Assembly: GCA_050633105.1 (NCBI GenBank)
Contig: JBOEFW010000056.1
Span: 1 to 64,000 of the forward strand
Reading direction: 5' to 3'
Length of the DNA: 64,000 bases
From: Aureispira sp050633105
Lineage (GTDB): Bacteria; Bacteroidota; Bacteroidia; Chitinophagales; Saprospiraceae
Each line of letters opens with the position of its first letter. Within the stretch, counting starts at the first letter, position 1. Positions 44,804 to 54,100 of this stretch are shown piece after piece. A program made the translations under genes and the position numbers. The notes beneath the pieces were generated by a model. That model did no database searches. It saw nothing but the letters and a program-made list of their open reading frames with translations, and was not told the origin of the DNA.

Positions 44804-45157
44804 TGTTTATTGGTGATTAAGTGATAAAAAAATGTAGAAATTAGTGGAAGGGGAAGGAAACTAAAAGATACTAAAATAAAAATTTATTTTTATGATATAA
44901 ATAATATTTTTTGTAGTGAATTTCTGTTACACGGCACTAGATTGCTTGTTGATAAAAGTGTTTTATTTTAAACATTGTAATTGACCCATTAAGCAATTAT
45001 ATTTAGTGTAGGGCAAAGCTACTTTGAAATTATTCATTTATTCTTAGGGAATTCCCTAGAACATAACCACTAAGAGAATTCCCTTTTTTTTTTTATAAAA
45101 AAGCCCCTTATACCAAGTAGCATAAGGGGCAATATAAAAAGTAGGATTAATTTAAAT
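44804..45157. other. Intergenic region with tandem hairpins
   Basis: 354 nt without a gene between the adhesin 3' end and the FAD oxidase start, AT-rich near the oxidase. It contains the adhesin terminator and a second inverted repeat: AGGGAATTCCCT palindrome at 45046-45057 whose left part also pairs with GAATTCCCT at 45076-45084, followed on the plus strand by ten T. Confidence 0.55.
45097..45130 (-). terminator. Rho-independent terminator of the giant adhesin gene
   Basis: Arms gccccttat (45103-45111) and ataaggggc (45122-45130) with a 10-nt loop. On the minus strand they are followed by six U (complement of 45097-45102). It lies 28 nt after the adhesin stop. Confidence 0.88.
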
Positions 45158-48100
45158 TTAACGCATTAGCGTCACATCTCCTTTAAGAATTTCCGTCTTT
45201 CCATCAAAATAACGCACTTTGATGTAGTAAACAAAAACCCCCATACCCATTGGCGTACCCAAGAAGGTCCCATCCCATCCATAGGCTGGATAATTGGGCG
45301 CTACATTTTTGTGCTGACAAACCAATTCTCCCCAACGGTCAAAGATCATAAATTCTTCAATCTCTTCTACTGCGCCAGAGCTGTACAACATAAAGACATC
45401 GTTGGTGCGATCTCCATTAGGAGAGAAGGCATCAGGGACAAATACACCATTATCATTATCTACCTCAACAAAAATATCTGCGCTGCTCACACAGCCCTCA
45501 TCTCCTGTAACACTAACCGTATAGAGGGTAGAACGAGAGGGTTGAGCAACGGGTTGGAAGCAATCCGTACAACTTAAACCATTGGTTGGTGTCCAAGTGA
45601 TGATTGGATTAGTTGGTGCATTAATGGGGAGACGAACAAATAACTGTACTGTTTCTCCATAAAGAATACTTTGATCTGCTGTTACTTCTAATAAAATAGA
45701 ATCACCTTGTGCAACCGTTGTGGAAGTATTAAAGAAGCAACCACCAGCATCACTGACAACAATGTTGTAGAGACCAGCCGTTAAGTTGGTAAAGTTACCA
45801 CTACTCTGTACCGAGCCTCCATTTAAGCTGTAGAAATAAGGTGGTGTGCCGCCCGAAGCGACTACATTAACACGACCATCTGTATCTCCAAAACATTTAA
45901 GAACAGAGCCTTTAATGGTGGCGGATAAGCGAGCAGGATCAAGAATCCTGGTATCTAAAGTTGTTGAACAATTGTCTTGATCGGTAAGGGTTAAGAAGTA
46001 GTTGCCAGCAGCTAGGTTACTAATGGTAGTTGTGCTGCTATCGGTCATCTGCTGTCCATTGCTCCAATCAAATAGATAAGGCGCTACGCCTCCTTGCACC
46101 AGAGCCGTAATCGAACCTTCTGTTCCATTGTTACAATCAGATTGGGTGACTTGTGAGAATGAGGCTTGCAAGGGATCATTTTGATCAATTACAATTGTTT
46201 CTATGGTCAAACAACCAATACTATCGGTAACCGTCACCCTATAAATTCCTGCGCCTAGATTATTAATCGCAGAAGCAGTTGCTCCTGTTGACCATAAGAA
46301 TTGATACGGTGGTGTGCCTCCAGAAACAGTTACGGCTCCTTCTCCATCAAGTGCTCCAAAACAACCTGCATCTAAGGCAATGGCTGTTGTAATCATTGGA
46401 TTAGGGGTATTAATAAAGACAGAATCCAATTGAGAACAACCATTGGCATCCGCGACCACCAACTCATTCCAACCATACAACAAAGTAGTGGATGTAGTAG
46501 AGGCATTTGGTAGGCCATTCCATTGATAACGATAAGGCCCTACACCACCTGTTACTGTAGCAGTAGCAGAACCTGTTAGATTGTTGACACAGTCAATATC
46601 AATGATGTTGCTAAAGCTAATGGCAATAGGGGTAGGCTGTGTAATAATTTGAGAATCTATTTGAGAACAGCCATTGGCATCGGTAACGGTTACATAATAA
46701 ACACCTGCAGTTAAGGCGGTTGCGGTAGCCGTTGTTTGTCCACCTGTCCAGACATAAGAATAAGGAATCGTACCTGCTTGCGCAAAGACATTAACTGTAC
46801 CATCACTGCCCCCAAAACAACTTACATTATTAGAAGAACCAATCAAAACAATAGGATTAGGTTCCCCTAAATTAACACTTGTTGTGGCGAAACAACCATT
46901 GGCATCCGTGACGGTTACTTGATGGCTCCCCACTGTTAAACTATTAGTAGCGGCTGTTGTGTCGCCTGTACTCCAAACATAATGGTAAGGACGGGTTCCT
47001 CCCAAGGCGTTAGCTAAGGCACTACCATCATTGCCACCAGCACAACTAATGGCTCCCGTTAGGTTCGCTGTAATACTGATAGCAATAGGAGCGGTTAATT
47101 GAACTTGTGCGGTATCAGAGCAACCATTGGCATCGGTAACGGACACCCAATATTGTTGAGCACCTAAACCTATGGCGGTTGCAGTCGTTTGTCCATCAGG
47201 CCAGAGGTAGGTATAAGGCCCTGTTCCTCCTGTGACGGTAACGGTTGCCTGTCCATCTACCGCACCAGCACAACTAATGGCTTGCCCATTATAAATTAAA
47301 TCAGCGGCTGCATTTAGTTGTAAGGCAGCAGGATTAACAATAACTACGCTAGCAGTATCTGTACAGCCTTTACTATCGGTAATCGTCACTTGATAAGTGC
47401 CTGCTGGAATGTTTTGAATAATAGCATTGGTCGCTCCTGTAGACCACAAGAAGGTATAAGGTGCAGTGCCTCCTGTAGCGCTTGCACTAGCTCCTGCATC
47501 AGCAATGCCAGGGCAACTCACGTGTTGCGTTTGTTGAGCGGCAGCTACAATAGCGGTGGGCGAAGTGACGGTAATGCTATCTACAAGGGTACAAGTATTG
47601 GCATCGGTAATCGTAACACTATACGTACCAGCGGCTACATTATTAATAGTCGCGCTGGTTGCCATTGTTGACCATAAGAATTGATAAGGCAAGGTGCCTC
47701 CTGAAGCAGTTGCTGTCGCCGAGCCATCGGCACTAGTGGCGCAATTAGTGGTGGTCGCACTAAGGCTAGATACAAGACTACTTGGTTCTTGGATATAAAC
47801 ACTGTCTATTAAGAAGCAAGCATTACTATCGGTAATGGTAACGGTATGCCAGCCTGTTGGTAAATTGTTGGCGGTAGCGTTGCTGCTGCCTGTACTCCAA
47901 TTATAACTGTAAGGAGCAATACCTCCTGTTGGAAGAACCATAGCGGCGCCATCATTGCCTCCAAAACAGCTCACTGCCTGTAGGGTAATAATAGTGTCTC
48001 CTAGGCGATCAGGCCCCGTCAAAGAATCTGTTACTACAGTAAAACAGCCATTAATATCGGTGACGGTTAAAGCATAAGTACCTCGATTGAGCGAAGTAGC

Positions 48101-51100
48101 AGTATCCCCTGTTTGTCCATCCGACCACAGATAAGTGTACGTGCCTGTACCACCTGTGACAGTTGTTGCAACAATACCATCATTACTATCATAACAACTG
48201 ATATTATAACCATTGTAAGAAGAAATGGCTTGTGTATTAATCACAATTTGATCAGGATGCATTAACGTAACACTATCAACAGCGGTACAGCCATTGGCAT
48301 CGGTCACAGTTACGGGATAAGTACTGGCTTGTAAACCTGTCACCGTCGCGGTTGTCGCTCCATTAATCCACAAATAAGTATAAGGTGCTGTTCCACCTGT
48401 TACTGTGATGGTCGCTTGTCCATCATTGCCATTCGCACAAGAAATTTGTTGTCCATTGTAAGGCGAGGCAATAGTTGTTGTTGTTAGGAGAGAATCGGCA
48501 TCCAAGACAATTGCACTAGCAGTAGCCAGACAACCATTGGCATCGGTCACTGTCAAGTTATAGGTTCCTGCAGCGACATTGGAGAGGGTAGCGGTTGTTG
48601 TTCCTGAACTCCACTGGTAATTATAAGGGCTTGTTCCTCCTTGAACCAAACTGTTAATGCTTCCATTATTCACTCCTGCACAACTTGCGGCAATGGGTGT
48701 TAAATCAATGGTCAAACTATCTGGCTGACTCAAGGTAAAGGCACCTGCGGCAGAACAGCCATCTCTATCGGTCACCGTCACTCTGTAGGTGCCTGCACAC
48801 AAATTGTTAGCGGTGGCGGTTGTTTGATTCGCAGGATCATCCCATTGGAAGGTATAAGGACTCGTAGTATTACCGCCTGAAGCGGCTACAGTTAAATTAC
48901 CAGTACAAGCCAAATAACAACTAGGATCAACAGCGCCTGTAAGCGCTAAATTTAGCGAACTGTTCGCTGGAATTAAAACACTAGCACTAATGGTACAACC
49001 ATTGGCATCGGTGACGGTTACACCATTAAAATTAGGACACAAGTCATTGGGGGTTGGATTAGTATTGCCATTATCCCATAAGTAAGTATAAGGCGCTTGC
49101 CCTCCACTAACGACCGCAGTAGCACTTCCATCACAACCTGTCGAGCCACAGTTGGAAGCGGTTGTATTTTGTAACGTAATTGCCAAAGCAGTAGGACTAC
49201 CAATAATAGTACTGGCTGTAGCCATACAACCATTTGCATCTGTAATGGTAACATTATGAGGCCCCGCAGCAAGGGAATTGTTGGTAGCAGTAGCACTGTT
49301 GTCATCCCACAAAATAGTATACGGCAAGGTTCCTCCATTAATTGTAACAGTGGCTTGTCCGTCGGAATTTCCAACACAAGAAACATCTTGTAGAGTCGCT
49401 GCTAAAGCCGTTAAACTATCAGGAGCCATTAGGTTAATGCTTTGAATGACAAAACAACCACTGGCATCAGTAACAGTAGCCGTATAGACTCCAGCACAAA
49501 GGTTTTGGAGGCTGTCATTTGTCGCTCCTGTATTCCAAAGTGTGGTGAAACTTCCCCCTCCAACAGGCGCGTTTACACTAACAGCCCCATCACAGGTGCC
49601 AAAACAACTAATTGGCTGATTGACACTAGCTGTTGCAGTGAAGCCACTGGCATTGCCAATATTAAAGGCCAAAGTTGCTGTACAACCATTGTTATCGGTC
49701 ACTGTCACTTCATTACTTCCAGCACATAAGGCAGTCGCTATAGCAGTAACTTCTCCACTGGTCCATAAATAGGTCAATGGCGTTATACCGCCACTAGCAT
49801 TAACGGTTGCTGTTCCGTCACAGGCGCCACAACTTGCGTCCGTTTGGTTGGTATTGGTTAGAACAATAGCAGCTGGTTCGCTGAGATTAAGGTGGAGCGT
49901 TGTGCTACAATTAAAGCTGTCGCGAATGGTAATACTATAAGCTCTTGCTGTTAAATTAGTAAAGGCATTGTTACTAGAGAAATTAATCCCATCGGAAGAA
50001 TAGCGGTAAGGAGCGGCCCCTCCACTACCTTGTACTGTGATGCTTCCATCTGTTGCTCCAAAACAACTAATATTACTAGAGCTGACTAGGTTTAAAACGA
50101 GTGGTAAGGGTTCTGTTAGAACAACAGGGATAGAATCGGTACAGCCAGAAGCATCTTGGACTAAAACCCCATAGGCTTGCGCAGGTAAATTGCCAAAGCT
50201 GCCTGTTGTGTTGCTGCTGGTAAGACCCATTGTTGTGAATAGGCTATAAGTATAGTTAGGGGTGCCATTATTAGCAATAACTACTATGCTGCCTGTGCTA
50301 TCACCATTACAAGCAATATTGTTTTGTTGGGTCAAGGTCAAAGCGACGCTGCTAGGTTGTAGTATATCAATGGTTAAGGTATCGGTACAACCATTATCAT
50401 CACTTACGGTTACGCTGTAACTTCCAGCACATAAATTACTTATTTGGGCGGTTGTAGCTCCTGTAGACCAGTTGTATTGATAAATGCCTATCACCGTTCC
50501 GCCAGAAGCAGAAAGGCTGATTTGCCCATTGCAAACACCATTACAGGCGATGTTTTGGATAGAATCTACTTGTAATAAGACAGGTGTTGGCTCATTAATA
50601 ATAACCGAAGTGGTATCAAAACAAGCATTGTCATCATAGACCGTTACCATATAGGTGCCTGCACAAAGGTTGCTAGCGGTAGCTGTTGTTTGCGCAGCTG
50701 GATCGCTCCATAAATAAGTATAGGTTGTCGCAACCGAACCACCTAAGGCGGTAACAGAAGCTTGTCCGTCACAACTATTGCCACAACTCGCATCCGAAGA
50801 ATTGGTAATGGTTGCTATTAATAACGTACTGTTTCCAACAACAACACTAGCGGTATCAAAGCAACCATTGCTTCCTGTTACGGTAACAAAATAGGTGCCT
50901 GCGGCTAAATTAATAGCCGTAGAATCGGTGCTGTTGTTACTCCACAAGAAGGTGAAAGGGCCTACACCGCCTTGTGTAACAGCGGACGCCGTTCCATCAT
51001 TCAAGCCAGAGCAAGAAAGCGGTGTTGATACAGGAGATACAACAGGATCTGTTGTGGTCGTAATCATGATTTCTCCTACATTATCTCCTCCTAAATTACC

Positions 51101-54100
51101 AAAACCACCATCAATTTGAATGATGTAAGGGGTGTTAGGGGAGAGGCCTGTATAGGTTTGATTCCAGTTGAACGGTTGTACATTACAAGAAGTAAAGGTT
51201 TGACAATCAACTAGGGTATCAGGGTTGTTATCACAAGGGGTTGCATCTTGGAACAAAGAAATATTAAAACCATCTGTTGGTGTAATTCCTAAGATACAGT
51301 TCCCATTAGACACGGCATTGATGACACTTAAGGTAACATCACTACCATTACAATCAGAAACAAAGTAATAATAAACAGAATTCTCAGGGTTGTCCCCTTC
51401 GGAACATTCAAAATAACCAGCACTTCCACCAGCGACATCTTCTCCGCTAGCTCCTGCTGTATTAAAACAATAAGGAACATTTGGAAGCATGGGAACCGCT
51501 AAGGCATTCAGACAGTCATCAAAACCACAACCTTCTGAAATACACAATTGATATTCCTCGCCTTCGTCCTCTCCATCGTCATTAAAGACTTGTAACCAAA
51601 TTGTTGTTCCAGGAGCCGCTGCTACTTGGAAAGAAACATCACTGGTCAGACCACCTTGATCACAATCAATGGGCGTGAGGTTGTTACAAGAACCAGAATA
51701 AGCCGCAACAACCAAATCAGAGAAATCTCCAATAATTCCCCCACCAATGTTGTCATCACTTCCTTCAATTACCGCATTTCCAGAGGCAGGCATGGTAAAC
51801 TGATACCAAGTTGCCCCACAATTACCACCACAACCTTGTGCAAAAGCAGGGTTGTAGGTAATCGTTGGATAGCCATAATTAAGGTTAGAAAAACTACCTG
51901 CCCCGTTGAGACAGGATTGCGTTTGGACAGGCAATGTAATCGCACTATCACAAGCATTGTTGCTTGGCTCTGGGTCTCCTGCTAAGCCTGTACCATAGTT
52001 CGGGAAGATGGCCTCGATTGAAATATCAAATTGACCTTCTATCACTAAATTGGAGCCATCTACCTGAATAAAGTAGGTGTTGCCAGAAATTAAGCAGTTA
52101 GCCTCTATGTTTTCTGGAATAAGAGCGGTAGGCAAGTTAGAACGTTCTATTTGTGATAAGTTGCCAGTACAAGTATTATTACTAGAAGAAAATAGGCGTA
52201 CTTCTGGGTCCATTCCTAGGAAGATATTGCTTGAATTGACTTCGATTTCTACTCGTCCTGATGGTGGTGCTACAAATTCGTACCAAACTGTATGAGAGGC
52301 ATAGCCGCCCGCACCAGGCTCTCCCAATTCTACATTGGCACATTCATTCGACTCATTGGTGAGATTTTGAGGGGCACTTGGTATTCCAAAATTATAAGCG
52401 TCACAAATGTTATTATTATAAGGGAAGCTACTGGTACCGCCATCATCAATGACTTCTAAGGTAAACCAACCATCTTCATCCCCAAAGGCGCCATTGGAAC
52501 CATCTACTTGTAAGAAATACAAGCGTCCTGCTTCCAAACAATCTACTGTTAGCGATTCATCTTTATTAAAAAGGTCATGGTCACTGTCTACTTCTAAGAA
52601 AGGCCCAGAACAGGTGTTATTCACCGAATAATACAAGGCCAATTGCAAATCAATTTCATCCCCGATGTTGTTGGGATCATTTTCTGCTTGAATGGTCACA
52701 TTTCCAGAGGCAGGAGCGGTAAAGGTAAACCAGACCGTTTTGTCAATAGAAAAGGCATTGGGATTGGGTTCGCCTGCTTCCGTATCCGAACAAAGATTGG
52801 TGTAGTTAACACCATTATTAATATTCCCTCCATTAGGAACAACGCCCAATGGTTCAGCTGTACAGATAAAGTTATAAGGAGGGCGGAAACCCGCGCCATC
52901 GTCTTCTATTTCTATTTGGAAGTAGCCTTCTTGGTTGATAATAGAACCATCTACTTGTACCCAATAACGTCTACCAGGGTAAAGACAAGTGACATTAACT
53001 TCTGCATCAAAACTAAAAGTAGGATCATCAGAACCGTCTTCTAATAAATTCATTGCTCCAGTACACGTATTATTACTGGATTCATAAACGGCCAATTGTA
53101 AATCTACGGTATTTCCAACGCCCGCAGGATCAGATTCTACCGAAATGGTTACATTGGACGTGGCGTTTAGGCCTGTATGGTTGGGAGCAACAAACGAGAA
53201 CCAGACGGTTTGTTCAATCCCAAAAGGACTGGGCTCACCAGGTTCTACATCTGCACAGAAATTGTAATAATTGACACCATTATTGATGTTACCACCAATA
53301 GGCACCGTGCCTAAATCTTCGTGTTGACAAATTAAATCATTGGTAGGAATCGGGACAGAAGCCGCCGCAGAAATGCTAATATCAAAGTATCCTTGTACAT
53401 CCAAGAAAGAACCATCGACCATAACAAAATAGGTCTTATTCTCTTCTAAACAAGCAACATTGAGGCGTTCATCAAATAAATCCAATAGAGAATAACCACT
53501 TTCAACCTCTGTCAATGTACCTGTGCATGTATTATTACTCGACCCAAAAACGGCCAATTGTAAATCAACAGCATCTCTATTGCCCAAGGGCCAAGGTAAG
53601 CTAGAGGTGGCATCAATATTTACGGCAAAAGGTCCTCCTGTAGCAGGAGTAGTGAAACTATACCAAACCGTTTGATCTGTACCAAAAGCAGAAGGATTGG
53701 GATCGCCTAAATCATCCGCACATAAGTTTTGCTGATTGGTCACCCCAACAGTTCCTGCAAAAGGATTACCTAAGGCGATGGCATTACAAATGGAATCATT
53801 AGGTGCAACAGGAATTGAAGGGATTTCTGAGATGGTAATATCAAAATAACCTTCTTCACCTCCTAAAATGGTTGGAGGAGAACCATCTACTTGAATATAA
53901 TAGACTTGACCTGGAGTCAAGCAAAAAACATCTAAATCCACATCATAAATTAAATCATCGCCACTAACTTCTTCCCGCCAAGGGCCTGTACAACCAGGCG
54001 TTTCCCAAACCGCAATTTGTAAGTTGATCGGATCGGTTCCATTTAGAACATCATCAGAGGTTAAATCAATATTGACATTTCCCGTTGAGGGCGCTACGAA

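Noticed and set aside
45700..51036. CRISPR or simple tandem DNA repeat in the giant gene
   Set aside because: The periodicity of about 230 nt is at protein level (SprB repeats), with divergent bases and no spacer pattern.
51626..51985. Many 60-140 aa ORFs antisense or out of frame within the adhesin gene
   Set aside because: They follow the repetitive codon pattern of the real frame and show no independent features.
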